A DNA stretch of 64,000 nt from Isoperla grammatica (GCA_945910005.1 OX246748.1:12019051-12083050), one strand, 5' to 3'. Positions 24,461-35,764 are shown, counted from the first letter of the stretch. Numbers and translations: made by a program. The notes: a model not told the origin generated them from the sequence alone.

Positions 24461-26194
24461 TTGCTTGTTATAACAAACGGTGACAACAAAATATGAAGAG
24501 ACGAGCAGACGACCATACAGACGACGATATCGACACAATACACACGATTAGCCCATCAAGCAGACGGAATTGACAAATTGAAATAAATAATGAAACTGTG
24601 GATCTGGCCGTTAGAAGCCATGCAAGAATGCACCACACTTGCGACGCCGTCGCTCGCTAGGCCTACCAGTCGTCCCGCCTTTGATGGTCCGTACCAACTT
24701 ACGAGCATAAACACTAAACGATATAATCTTTAAATACAGGAACAGTGTCGTGTACGTTTTCTAATTTGAAATAGAAATATAATCTTATAAAAAATGATTA
24801 ATTTCAATACAAAATGTTCCATCTGATAGCGTAGTAAGCAAAACACATCTTTAAAATAAACTTGCTAATGTATGCGTTGGTCAAACAGTCAAATAGGCCA
24901 TAGGGTACACTAATTCGAACCAAAAGACTTGTTCGATCTACTTACACCCTTTGTACTTTTAGCACTATCCCCCGTAAGAGACCATGGGTGGCAGTGTAAA
25001 AAGTGCACAAGATGTCGGCAAATCAAACGAACCTAATGAATGTTCGTCTGCCAATGCGGGAAAATTAACCATGAATATACTCACTAATAATTATTGTAGT
25101 TTCGAAATTCAAATAATATTAATTTACTACATAGGCATACGTTAATCGCTAATTAATGTTGTACGCGTCGATCCATCTACAATAGTACGGCAACAATAAC
25201 CTGTAACTATGTTCGTTTTCACGTTAGTAGGTAGATGACACGATGCACAACAACATACATAAACATTTCTGTTGCCGAAGATGAAAAATCACTGTAGGGC
25301 CTACTTAGAAATATTTTAGCTAGGCCTACAAGTCTACAGCCATATTATAGTATCTATGCTTACAACCGTGGTTTCGGCTCGATCGTTTTGTGGAAGCAAG
25401 GGTTATAACTGCCCTGTATTTCGTGTAAAATGTTAGTGTGGCCCTAGATTCTGTAAACACACAAGATAATAAATACATTTTAAAAGTCGTTGTAGATATT
25501 TTATAGACTGATTACATTGATAAATCTTTTTGTCTAAACCCCAGTTATAACCGTTTAGGTCAATTCCAACGATATTATTTTTTTAAGAGGTTTATTAATA
25601 CAATTAGAATTTAGATCGGAAGAACCTTTTATGGATACAATCTGTAAAACATGCTAATTAATATTTACCGTCAGATTAAAATGGTGTTTAATTGACTGTC
25701 ATTGTCTTGTCTTTTGAAACAAAACATCGCACCACCATATTGTGTTCTCTTCTGTCTTCTTCTGTATTCAACCACACACGAAAATCTATTACGAGAAGAG
25801 TGATCGTTATACTAAAACACACCATGCCGCAATTATATCGTACAAACAAAATAATTCACGGGCCAGCTATTGGCTATGCGAGGGTAGCTGTGGTACGGGA
25901 GAGCACTTGCACGGGTCCCGTGCGGGTATGATCTGGGACAAGAAAGTAAAATACATTCGCGGGCCAGCTATTGGCTATGCAAGGGTAGCACACGGGAAAA
26001 CACTGTGGGGCTACCAAGGGCTCGGTTGCAAGGGGCCCGGACGGGTATGCCCAGGGACGAACGCACATAAATTTACCCGGTTTGGCCCCGCACGACGCCC
26101 TGAGCTAAGCACCCGACGCAGCCCATAGCCCGCACGCTGCCCAGAGTGCCCAGACCAATACCGGGGTCAGCCCGCACGCTTGTGTTTGCTGGGT
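24461..26194. other. Non-coding stretch with a short direct repeat
   Basis: No gene is recognised. GGGCCAGCTATTGGCTATGC followed by AGGGTAGC occurs twice (about 25,859 and 25,960). The GC content rises around 25.9-26.2 kb, where open frames exist on both strands, but their translations are low-complexity and show no domain. Confidence 0.45.
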
Positions 26195-26690
26195 CGTTTT
26201 TAAAACTCGATAATTTTCACTAGGCCCTAATTAATTTTTTGTAGGTTGGAATCTTGACGTATTTTGCTTATTATATTAACATCATCTAGTTTAGTTGTCA
26301 AGAGTGCTGAATTAAAATTTCAGCCAAATCCGTAGAGTCGTTTGACCTGTGCGCGACGAACAAAAGTAAAACTCTATTTTCTTCACTAATACATTTTTTG
26401 TAGGTTGGTATCTTTACGGAGTTTGCTGGTTATATAAAGAGCATTTATTTAAGTGGTCAAGAGTGTTGACTTAAAATTTCAGCTACATCCGTCAAGTCGT
26501 TTGACCTGTGCGCGACGAATTGTTTAAAATTCGATATTTTCCACTAATACATTTTTTGTAGAATGGCATCTGGACGGAGTTTGCTGGTTATATTAAGAGC
26601 ATCTAGTTTAGTGGTCGAGAGTGTTGACTTAAAATTTCAGCCAAATCCGTCAAGCCGTTTGACCTGTGCGTGACGAACAAAATTGTGTAA
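26195..26690. repeat. Three tandem copies of a 160-165-bp unit
   Basis: Each unit runs from ACATTTTTTGTAGG (or a variant) through GTCAAGAGTGTTGACTTAAA, then AAATTTCAGCCAAATCCGTC and TTTGACCTGTGCG, to the word GACGAA. The last unit leads into a CA-rich run and GATTCACTCCGCTTCCCTAC. The phrase resembles 3' tails of some arthropod LINEs, so this may be a tandem duplication of a LINE tail (inference). Confidence 0.7.
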
Positions 26691-27555
26691 ACAAACACAC
26701 ACACAGACCAAGAGCCGATAGAGTTGAATGGAAAGATTCACTCCGCTTCCCTACGCTCATTTTATTACTTTACCACCAATTGTGTGTTTTAAAACTTTAT
26801 AAAAACACAATAAAAAATCAATAACATACTAGCTGTTGTAACAATTATGTCAATGTTAAAACGACGATTTGAAAGTGAGCGGGTCAAGACCGATTATGAT
26901 TGGTCAATTGGTCGCTTAGTCCGTCCGGATTGGTAGATGACAAAAACGAAGAAGCTTCGCGATTGGCGCACCAAGTAGTCGTAAGTAAAGACATACTTTT
27001 AACCCATTTCTTAAATAGGTACGAACATGTAATTCTCAGTCCCTAATCTTATTGAAATTATATTTCTTTTTTGTGTACCCGGAATGTTCTAGTTCCATGC
27101 GTTCTGGAGATATTAGATTATGAAAAAGTCTGACTTCAACTTGTTTATTACCCATCTCCATCTAACATCATATACACCTACCCTGATATTTTTCCAAACG
27201 ACGATTTTAGCGTATTTCGGTTAGTGAAGTCAATCTCCCGCTAGGTGCACTACTAGTAAGTAGCGTTGCCAACTGCGGATTTGTCGCTAAATCTAGGGGA
27301 ATACAGAAGCCCTTTGATGGAATGGGGCATCCAACCAAGAATAGCCTTCTCTGCCAATTTTGGTGTGTATTTATTCATTTATTTGCAATAGATTCCATAG
27401 TGATACATATATAATTATATCTAAAAGCTGCTAATAAAACTTTCAATATCTCAAAATTGTCGTAAAAGATTGAAAAGTTGGCACCGTTGGCACCTTGTGA
27501 TGCAAGCAAGAACCAAACCAAGAAAAACCAAGAACCAAACCAACCCAACCAAACC
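26691..27555. other. Non-coding stretch before the second satellite array
   Basis: No gene is found. An AACCAAACCAAGAAAAACC-type simple repeat (about 27,510-27,560) abuts the array. No CCCAGGTAGCA-type terminus is present here. Confidence 0.5.
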
Positions 27556-27559
27556 AAAC

Positions 27560-29510
27560 CCCCGATGTTGGCATTTCTCCATGGCGCCAATATTGGTTTG
27601 TTATTGGCTTGAACATGGCTAGCCAATATTGGCGTATAGTAGTACCGCCAATATACCCCTAATATTGCCACCCGTAATACGGGTGATATAGGGACAACAT
27701 TATACGCCCAATATTGGATAATAAATTAGTTACCAATATTGGCATTTCTCCATGGTGCCAATATTGGTTTGTTATTGGCTTGAACATGGCTAGCCAATAT
27801 TGGCGTATTGTATTACCACCAATATACCCTTAATATTGCCACCCGTTATAGGGGTGATATTATAGGAATCACATAATACGCCCAATATTGGATAATAAAT
27901 TAGTTACCAATATTGGCATTTCTCCATGGTGCCAATATTGGTTTGTTATTGGCATGAGCATGGCTAGCCAATATTGGCGTATAGTATTACCGCCAATATA
28001 CCCCTAATATTGCCACCCGTTATAGGCGTGATATAGGGACAATATTATACGCTCAATATTGGATAAAAAATTAGTTAGCAATATTGGCATTTCTCCATGG
28101 CGCCAATATTGGTTTGTTATTGGCTTGAACATGGCAAGCCAATATTGGCGTATAGTATTACTGCCAATATACCCCTAATATTGCCACCCGTAATACGGGT
28201 GATATAGGGACAACATTATACGCCCAATATTGGATACTAAATTAGTTACCAATACTGGCATTTCTCCATGGCGCCAATATTGGTTTGTTATTGTCTTGAA
28301 CATGGCTAGCCAATATTGGCGTATAGTATTACCGCCAATATACCCCTAATATTGCCACCCGTTATAAGGGTGATATAGGAATCACATAATACGCCCAATA
28401 TTGGATTATAAATTAGTTACCAATATTGGCATTTCTCCATGGCGCCAATATTGGTTTGTTATTGGCTTGAACATGGCTAGCCAATATTGGCGTATAGTAT
28501 TACCGCCAATATACCCCTAATATTGCCACCCGTTATAGGGGTGATATAGGAATCACATAATACGCCCAATATTGGATTATAAATTAGTTACCAATATTGG
28601 CATTTCTCCATGGCGCCAATGTTGGTTTGTTATTGGCTTGATCATGGCTAGCACATATTGGCGTATAGTATTACCGCCAATATACCCCTAATATTGCCAC
28701 CCGTTATAGGGGTGATATAGGAATCACATAATACGCCCAATATTGGATAATAAATTAGTTGCCAATATTGGCATTTCTCCATGGTGCCAATATTGGTTGT
28801 TATTGGCTTGAACATGGTTAGCCAATATTGGCGTATTGTATTACCACCAATATACCCCTAATATTGCCACCCGTTATAGGCGTGATATAGGGACAACATT
28901 ATACACCCAATATTGGATAATAAATTAGTTACCAATATTGGCATTTCTCTATGGCGCCAATATTGGTTTGTTATTGGCATGAGCATGGCTAGCCAATATT
29001 GGCGTATAGTATTACCGCCAATATACCCCTAATATTGCCACCCGTTATAGGGGTGATATAGTGAAAACATTATACACCCAATATTGGATAAAAAACTAGT
29101 TACCAATATTGGCATTTCTCCATGGTGCCAATATTGGTTTGTTATTGGCTTGAACATGGCTAGCCAATATTGGCGTTTAGTATTACCGCCAATATACTCC
29201 TAATATTGCCACCCGTTATAGGGGTGATATAGGGAAAACATTATACACCCAATATTGGATAATAAATTAGTTACCAATATTGGCATTTCTCCATGGTGCC
29301 AATATTGGTTTGTTATTGGCTTAAGTATGGCTCGCCAATATAGGCTTTCCAAGTTTTAACCAATATAGGTGTTTTAATGGATAGTGTCTGGATTGCCAAT
29401 ATTGGGGGAAATTATGTAGCCGTTATTGGTGCAGTATTGGCTTAATATCGGCTATCATGGCCAAGATTGAGCCAAGATAACCAATATCGGCCCAATATTA
29501 TGCCAAGATA
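27560..29510. repeat. Satellite-like array, about 170-bp unit, eleven copies
   Basis: CATTTCTCCATGG recurs about every 170-171 bp, at roughly 27,570, 27,747, 27,917, 28,089, 28,260, 28,430, 28,602, 28,772, 28,946, 29,117 and 29,286. Each unit has several CCAATATTGG palindromes plus GCCACCCGTTATAGGGGTG. Copies are more than 90 percent alike by eye. The array decays into degenerate CCAATATNGG words and ends at the TGCTACCTGGG terminus. The unit length is close to that of many animal satellites. Confidence 0.9.
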
Positions 29511-29526
29511 AAATGCTACCTGGGTA

Positions 29527-29920
29527 TGTATTGTTTTAGTTTCAACTACATGCACCGGACTCTAAATACTGTAGTTGCTCTCTAAACAAAATAGTACTGG
29601 CAAAGTTGTTTTAAAATATTTGGAAAATTCCAAGTAGTCCCTGGTATTGTATGAAGAATAAATGTAGATCCAACGAAGTACTAAATAATCATGTTACCAT
29701 ACATAATTTAAAAAAAAAATTAGTGCCAATTAGTGTTTAGTAATTGGTGTGATTCTACTTGAAAATGGTACTTTTGCAAAATGCTCTAAGATGGACAATG
29801 TAATGAGGCCAAATTTCAGAAATTTAATTTTGATTGTCGCGCCAATAACGCTACCATCCAATTCAAAATTTGAGACGAAATATGAAAAATACGTAAGACA
29901 TAACAGGATGTACAACTCAC
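29527..29920. other. Spacer between the 14.5-kb segment and the cassette array
   Basis: AT-rich sequence with no gene. Opposing short open frames near 29,730-29,949 are shadows of each other and lack motifs. Confidence 0.45.
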
Positions 29921-30042
29921 CTATAAGCTCAACACTGCGTATCGTCTAAACGACAGACGTGCCGACTCCTACAAGACTCTTGAAGGCTGCCGCATGGACC
30001 CTGGGTTGTGGGGCCATACACCAGCACAACACTCCATCCATC
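29921..30042 (-). other. Exon-like cassette A
   Basis: A 122-bp minus-strand block from acceptor TTTGTTTCCAG to donor GGTGAGTTGTA. It is the most diverged of the six: it keeps CCCAGGGTCC but has lost the CTTACCTCGAG core. Confidence 0.55.
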
Positions 30043-30466
30043 CTGGAAACAAACAAAGAACGTCGTCATTTTTATTATGAAACATACAAACATTTGCATA
30101 GAGCCAAAGTATTGATATAAAATGGGTTGTATATCAGTTCTTGCAATTGTGTCGATACAGACTTTGAGATGACTATAAGTGATTCGTGTTTTTTACGTCT
30201 CTATTAGAATTGCAATACCATATGGTATTCGAGATGATGTGTCCAATTACAAAATCCCACGCTTTAAGCAGGATTCGAACCCACATCCCTTGGTTCCATC
30301 TGGACCAAAGCTCCACTCCAATCAAGTAAATTAGAATGGTCAGATATATTGTTTTGAATTCATTTAAGTCAAATTTTTTAAATTTATAGTCTTTGTTTTA
30401 AGATCTATCATTTTCTAATTTTATAACACATACAGCAAAAATAAAAAACAACTCACCAAAAAAGCT

Positions 30467-30550
30467 TGATGCGGAGTACCGTCTCAATGCTTCGGAAGTT
30501 CTCGAGGTAAGCTACATCCCAGCGATCCATCCATCCAGCGATCATCCAGC
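30467..30550 (-). other. Exon-like cassette B, short form
   Basis: An 84-bp block. It lacks the CCCAGGGTCC half and instead has a GGATGGATGGATCGCTGG run, then the shared AGCTTACCTCGAGA core and the donor GGTGAGTTG. Confidence 0.55.
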
Positions 30551-30942
30551 CTGGAAATAAACAAAGAAGGTAAGTCATTTTTATTATGAAACATACAAGC
30601 CTTTAAAACCAAAGTTTGTAATTTTTGTATTGACTGGGTAGACTTCAAATATAAATTTATTTATTTTAATTATTTACTTGTCAAAATAACCGGCAATTCT
30701 TGTTGCTTTACCTCTCCAGTACTGAAATATGCTATTCGAGATTATGAGGTGTGCAATTACAAAATCCCACGCTTTAAGCAGGATTCGAACCCACGTCTCT
30801 TCATTCCATTTGGGCCAATTTTACTCCGGAGCCATTAAAATGGTCGAATATATTGTTTTGAATTTGATATTACTTATTTTTTACATTTATCATTTTCTAA
30901 TTATATAACACACAGCAACAATAACAACATGAGTTAACTCAC

Positions 30943-31072
30943 CAATAAAGCTTGATGCGGAGTACCGTCTCAACACTTGGGGTTCTTGAGGTAAGCTGCA
31001 TCTCAGCGATCCAGGTGTCGACTCGCAGAGAAGACGCTTGCAGGCCGCCGCACGGACCCTGGGTCATCCAGT
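30943..31072 (-). other. Exon-like cassette C
   Basis: A 130-bp block with both halves present, acceptor TTTGTTCCAG and donor GGTGAGTTAAC. One frame is open throughout (WMTQGPCGG through RIKLY), but the frame is not conserved in cassette D. Confidence 0.6.
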
Positions 31073-31501
31073 CTGGAACAAACAAAGAACGTAAGTCATT
31101 TTTATTATGAAACATACAAGCCTTTAAAATCAAAGTATGAAGGGTAATTCTTGTATTGAGTGGTTAAGACTTTTCATACAAATTAATTTTTTTAATTTTA
31201 TTATTTACTTCGCGATATAACGGTGATTCATGCTGCTTTACGTCTCCAGAATTTAAATATGCTACTCGAGACGATGAAATGTGCAATAACAAAACCCCAT
31301 ACCTTAAGCAGGATTCGAACCCATGTCCCTTTGTTCCATTTGTTCCAAAGCTCTGGGAGTCATTAGAATGGTCGACGTTATTAATTGTTTACAATTTATT
31401 AAAGTCAATTACGGTTTTAAATTCATTAACATTATTCTTTTTTTTTATATTTTATCATTTTCTAATTAATGCAACAAGAACAAAACATCAAGTTAACTCA
31501 C

Positions 31502-31630
31502 CAATAGGCTTGATGCGGAGTTCCGTCTCAATGCTTGGGAAGTGCTCGAGGTAAGCTGCATCCCAGCGATCCAGGTGTCAACTCGTAGAGAAGTCTTGAA
31601 GGTCGCCGCACGGACCCTGGGTCATCCAGT
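31502..31630 (-). other. Exon-like cassette D
   Basis: A 129-bp block closely matching C and E. It is two bases shorter than C in the middle, and all three frames contain a stop. Confidence 0.6.
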
Positions 31631-32052
31631 CTGGAACAAACAAAGAACATAAGTAATTTTTATTATGAAACATAAAAGCCTTTAAAACCAAAGTATGTAA
31701 TTCTTGTATTGAGTGGGTAAACTTTAAATACAAATTAATTTTTTATTTTATTTTCTTCCTGATATAATGGTGATTCATGTTGCTTTACGTCTCCAGAATT
31801 TAAATATGCTTCTCAAGACGATGAAATGTGCAATAACAAAATCCCATGCCTTAAGCAGGATTCGAACCCATGTCCCTTTGTGTCATTTGTTCCAAAGCTC
31901 TGGGAGTCATTAGAATGGTCGACTTTATTAATTGTTTACAATTCATTAAAGTCAATACTGTAATGGTTTTAAATTCATTAATTATTCTTTATTTTTTATA
32001 TTTTATCATTTTCTAATTAATGCAACAAGAACAAAACATCAAGTTAACTCAC

Positions 32053-32182
32053 CAAAATAGCTCAATGCGGAGTACCGTCTCAACGCTTGGGAAGTTCTCG
32101 AGGTAAGCTGCATACCAGCGATCCAGGTGTCAACTCGTAGAGAAGTCTTGAAGGTCGCCGCACGGACCCTGGGTCATCCAGT
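32053..32182 (-). other. Exon-like cassette E
   Basis: A 130-bp block almost identical to D over the CCCAGGGTCC half. Acceptor and donor are intact. Confidence 0.6.
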
Positions 32183-32576
32183 CTGGAACAAACAAAGAAC
32201 ATAAGTAATTTTTATTATGAAACATAAAAGCCTTTAAAAACAAAGAATGTAGTTCTTGTATTGAGTGGTTAGACTTTAAATACAAATAATTTTTTTTATT
32301 TTATTATTTACTGTCCAATATTATGGTGATCCGTGTTGCTTTACGTCTCCAGTATTGAAATATGCTATTCGAGATGATGAGGTGTGCAATTACAAAAGCC
32401 CACGCCTTAAGCAGGATTCGAACCCACGTCCCTTCGTTCCATTTGGGCCAATTAACTCCGGAGCCATTAAAATGGTTGAATATATTCTTTAGAGTTTGAT
32501 ATTCCTTATTTTTTACATTTATCATTTTCTAATTATATAACACATAGCAACAATAACAAAACGTGAGTTAACTCAC

Positions 32577-32666
32577 CGAAGAAGCTTGATGCGAAGTACC
32601 GTGTCAACGCTTCGGGAAGTTCTCGAGGTAAGCTGCATCTCAGCGATGCAGACAGGTGTTCGCTCC
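32577..32666 (-). other. Exon-like cassette F, short form
   Basis: A 90-bp block with acceptor TTGTTTGTTTCAG and donor GGTGAGTTAAC. The 5' half is replaced by GGAGCGAACACCTGTC; the core is kept. It is the first cassette in minus-strand order. Confidence 0.55.
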
Positions 32667-32689
32667 CTGAAACAAACAACGAACGTCAG

Positions 32690-33170
32690 CCATGTCAATT
32701 ATGAAACCTACAAGCTTTGACATAAAACCAAAGTATTTGTATGATAAGTTTTTTAATTTACCGAGAGAACGATGTGTGTTACTGCGATTGTTGCCAAATA
32801 ATCGATATATTATGATGGACAATTGGACTGACTACATTAATTAACTTGTTAATATTAAATCTTAACAAGATGCAATATTGACGGGAGGACAAAAGGAGGA
32901 GGATATATTACAAATTTTAATAACGAATCTTGAATGTATTTAACGACGCTTGTCGGAGTCTGGCGTGACTCACACCTTGCATATCTGACGCAAGGTCGGC
33001 GCGCTATCACTATCTACACAGATGCATCATGTTCAAGCCACTCCCTAGAGATCCGTGACCTTGGCTCATGACGCGATAACACACAACTATCTAGGAATTA
33101 TTTTAATTAATGAAATAAGCATGAATTTTGATAGGTTTTTAACAAGAAATACCGAACAAAACTGAACCAC
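32690..33170. other. Spacer before the 11.9-kb foldback segment
   Basis: No gene is found. It includes the GACGCAAGGTCGGCGCGC stretch at about 32,985 and AT-rich flanks. Confidence 0.45.
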
Positions 33171-34495
33171 CCTGCTTAAAAATACGGTTGGATACTATTG
33201 GAAATATTACAGTTGAATACCATTGGATGTTGTTTGAATCCAATACATGTTAAACTTAATGGGAACCAATAGTATTAGTGCCACTTTGGACGTATCCAAC
33301 TGGCAACGTAATCAATGGGAGTGGATAGGAAACGTAACCAATAGTATTCAACTGGATCCGTACGCAATGGGAATCAACTGTATTCAATAGGAATGAGTAA
33401 AACCCGTATTCAAAGGGAATCAACCGTATCCAACTGGAAACGTAACCAATAGTATTCAACTGGATCCGTACGCAATGGGAATCAACTGTATTCAATAGGA
33501 ATGAGTAAAACCCGTATTCAAAGGGAATCAATCGTATTCAACAGGAACCAACCGTATTCAATAGTAATCAACTGTATTCAATAGGAACCAACCGTAATGA
33601 ATAGGAACCAACCGTATTCAATAGGAACCAACCGTAATGGATGGGAATCAATCGTATTCAATAGGAACCAACCGTATTCAATAGGAACCAACCGTAATGG
33701 ATGGGTATCAATCGTATTCAATAGGAACCAACCGTAATGGATGGGAATCAATCGTATTCAACAGGAACCAACCGTATTCAATAGTAATCAACCGTATTCA
33801 ATAGGAACCAACCGTAATGGATGGGAATCAATCGTATTCAACAGGAACCAACCGTATTCAATAGGAACCAACCGTATTCAATAGTAACCAACCGTATTCA
33901 ATAGGAACCAACCGTAATGGATGGGAATCAATCGTATTCAATAGGAACCAACCGTAATGGATGGGAATCAATCGTATTCAACAGGAACCAACCGTATTCA
34001 ATAGGAACCAACCGTATTCAATAGTAACCAACCGTATTCAATAGGAACCAACCGTATTCAATAGGAACCAACCGTAATGGATGGGAATCAATCGTATTCA
34101 ATAGGAACCAACCGTAATGGATGGGAATCAATCGTATTCAACAGGAACCAACCGTATTCAATAGTAATCAACTGTATTCAATAGGAACCAACCGTAATGG
34201 ATGGGAATCAATCGTATTCAACAGGAACCAACCGTATTCAATAGGAACCAACCGTATTCAATAGTAATCAACTGTATTCAATAGGAACCAACCGTAATGG
34301 ATGGGAATCAATCGTATTCAACAGGAACCAACCGTATTCAATAGTAATCAACTGTATTCAATAGGAACCAACCGTAATGAATAGGAATCAATCGTATTCA
34401 ACAGGAACCAACCGTATTCAATAGGAGCCAACCGTAATGGATGGGAATCAATCGTATTCAATAGGAACCAACCATAGTCAGTAGGAGTCTTCTCA
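33171..34495. repeat. Left arm: 20-bp minisatellite ATAGGAACCAACCGTATTCA
   Basis: About 60 copies of a 20-bp unit of the form ATAGGAACCAACCGTATTCA, with variants such as ATGGGAATCAATCGTATTCA. The outer 200-300 bp have a longer unit (about 118 bp, two copies) built from AGTATTCAACTGGATCCGT and related words. Open frames on the minus strand here are repeat products. Confidence 0.92.
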
Positions 34496-35329
34496 GTACA
34501 TGTTAAATAATTCATATTTATAGTTAAAAAATACGGATATTTATTTATATTATAGGTTTATACATGAGTATCTAAAGTATGACCAACAATGGCTTCAAAG
34601 AGAATGTAACTAAGTTAGGTACAAAAATGTGGGTTGTAGATAGACCAACTTGTCATACATCAAACAGTACTAAAAATCAGTTGTGATACATAGGTATACT
34701 AGTAACACAAATATGCATGAGCTTACAGTCATAAAAATAAGAAGCCCAATGATAATATGGATTGTATAGATACAGAAAATAATTGTCACTTATATCATAG
34801 AGCACCCTGTAAAAAAAATGTAAATTAGGCTAGAAGCACAGCATGACTTACTAGTCATTGACATTAATCACATCAGTTTTGAAGCACAGTCTAATATCAT
34901 AAAATAAACTTAAAAACAAACAAAAACAGCTGTTTTTGACTAGTGAATGTGGATAAAAACAATGCTCCATAACCTAGAATTCATTGAACATAACATAAAA
35001 ATGACGTATATAGTGCACTACCATAAAATAAACATAACAAACAAAAACAGGCTATGTAGAATGTAGATACAAATCTAGCTAAATGACGTACTATCCTTAA
35101 TAATACATAGAAAGTAAAACGTTTTTAGAGCATAATGCCAACTTGTCTTAAAAAACAAAGCAAAACACCAGTTGATATAGATAGTCATTTAAACTGAACA
35201 AAGATCTAGATACCATAAGATAAGAGATAAGTGAACATCTCTCATTATCGACAAGACTTATAGTATAACACAATTGTTGAAATATATTTTGAATTTTCTG
35301 GGATAATAATTTTTCAGGCAAAACAAGGG
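34496..35329. other. Core of the foldback segment, left part
   Basis: AT-rich with no gene. CATAAAATAAAC and AACAAACAAAAACAG recur near 34,900 and 35,030, a weak direct repeat. Confidence 0.4.
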
Positions 35330-35503
35330 CATATTCAAGTTGATCTATTATTAATAGAATGAAAACTGTACAAAACAAGGCAATGAGATGTATAATTGAA
35401 TGCAAAAAGCAGTTCCTATTAGAAATATGCTAAATGCACTTCATTGGTTGTCAGTGGAAGATAACTATCAACTTCTATCTATGGTTTTCATTTATGAAGT
35501 ATG

Positions 35504-35670
35504 TATAGTTGTCCCAAGACTACCTTACACATGCTTTCGTCACAGGCGACTGGTTCGTAGCCAATCAGCGATCGGTATTGGCGCGGGTGTGTCTCGAGCG
35601 GTTCGCTGGTTGGCTACGACTGCCCCGGATGTGACGAAAGCAGGGGTAAAGTAATCTTGGGTCCAGTATA
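35504..35670. mobile_element. 167-bp TA-type MITE, copy 1
   Basis: The termini TATAGTTGTCCCAAGACTAC and TATACTGGACCCAAGATTAC (inverted) are followed inward by CTTTCGTCACA inverted repeats and a GC-rich middle. The second copy is at 39,202-39,371. TA ends suggest a Tc1/mariner-type target. Confidence 0.75.
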
Positions 35671-35717
35671 ATGGTATCTTACCTAGTAATTTATCAGGTT
35701 ATGCAGATATGGTTCAC

Positions 35718-35764
35718 AATATCACACACAATATCACACAATATCACACAATATCACACAATAT
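35718..35764. repeat. 11-bp tandem repeat CACACAATATC
   Basis: Four tandem copies inside the LINE relic, apparently a local expansion of coding sequence. Confidence 0.8.

Larger units (their letters stand above)
15030..29524. mobile_element. Putative 14.5-kb element with CCCAGGTAGCA termini and satellite ends
   Basis: CCCAGGTAGCATTTT starts at 15,030 and its exact complement ends at 29,524, with TA directly outside each (15,028-15,029 and 29,525-29,526). Both ends run straight into arrays rich in CCAATATTGG, although the two array units are different. I see no partner terminus at the inner edge of either array, which argues for one bounded segment rather than two small elements. Exon-like cassettes lie just outside both ends, as if the insertion split their array. 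No transposase for it is visible; the DUF4806-type gene inside is the only plausible cargo. Two truncated, related elements remain an alternative. Confidence 0.5.
29921..32666 (-). repeat. Tandem array of six exon-like cassettes with tRNA-like spacers
   Basis: Six minus-strand blocks recur with a period of about 510-560 bp. Each has a pyrimidine-rich acceptor (TTTGTTCCAG or TTGTTTCCAG), a conserved body and a strong donor (GGTGAGTTAAC or GGTGAGTTG). The body words are CCCAGGGTCC, GATCGCTGGGATG, CAGCTTACCTCGAGA and GACGGTACTCCGCATCAAGC. Spacers hold a conserved polymerase-III B box on the minus strand (GGGTTCGAATCCTGC) at about 30,271, 30,781, 31,311, 31,858 and 32,413. Cassettes differ by 1- and 2-bp indels. 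The second cassette from the right end of a long frame is open (30,943-31,072) but its neighbour 31,502-31,630 is closed in all three frames. I therefore favour a non-coding transcript or splice-competent repeat over a protein gene. Confidence 0.8.

Noticed and set aside
25692..26128. Overlapping GC-richer open frames near 25.9 kb
   Set aside because: The translations are low-complexity, appear on both strands, and rest on a short direct repeat.
30943..31072. Cassette C as a protein-coding exon
   Set aside because: Neighbouring cassette D has stops in all frames and the lengths differ by 1-2 bp, so the frame cannot be kept through the array.
33181..34495. A CRISPR-like array (20-bp repeats)
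   Set aside because: Units are head-to-tail without unique spacers, the DNA is eukaryotic, and no cas genes exist. It is a minisatellite.
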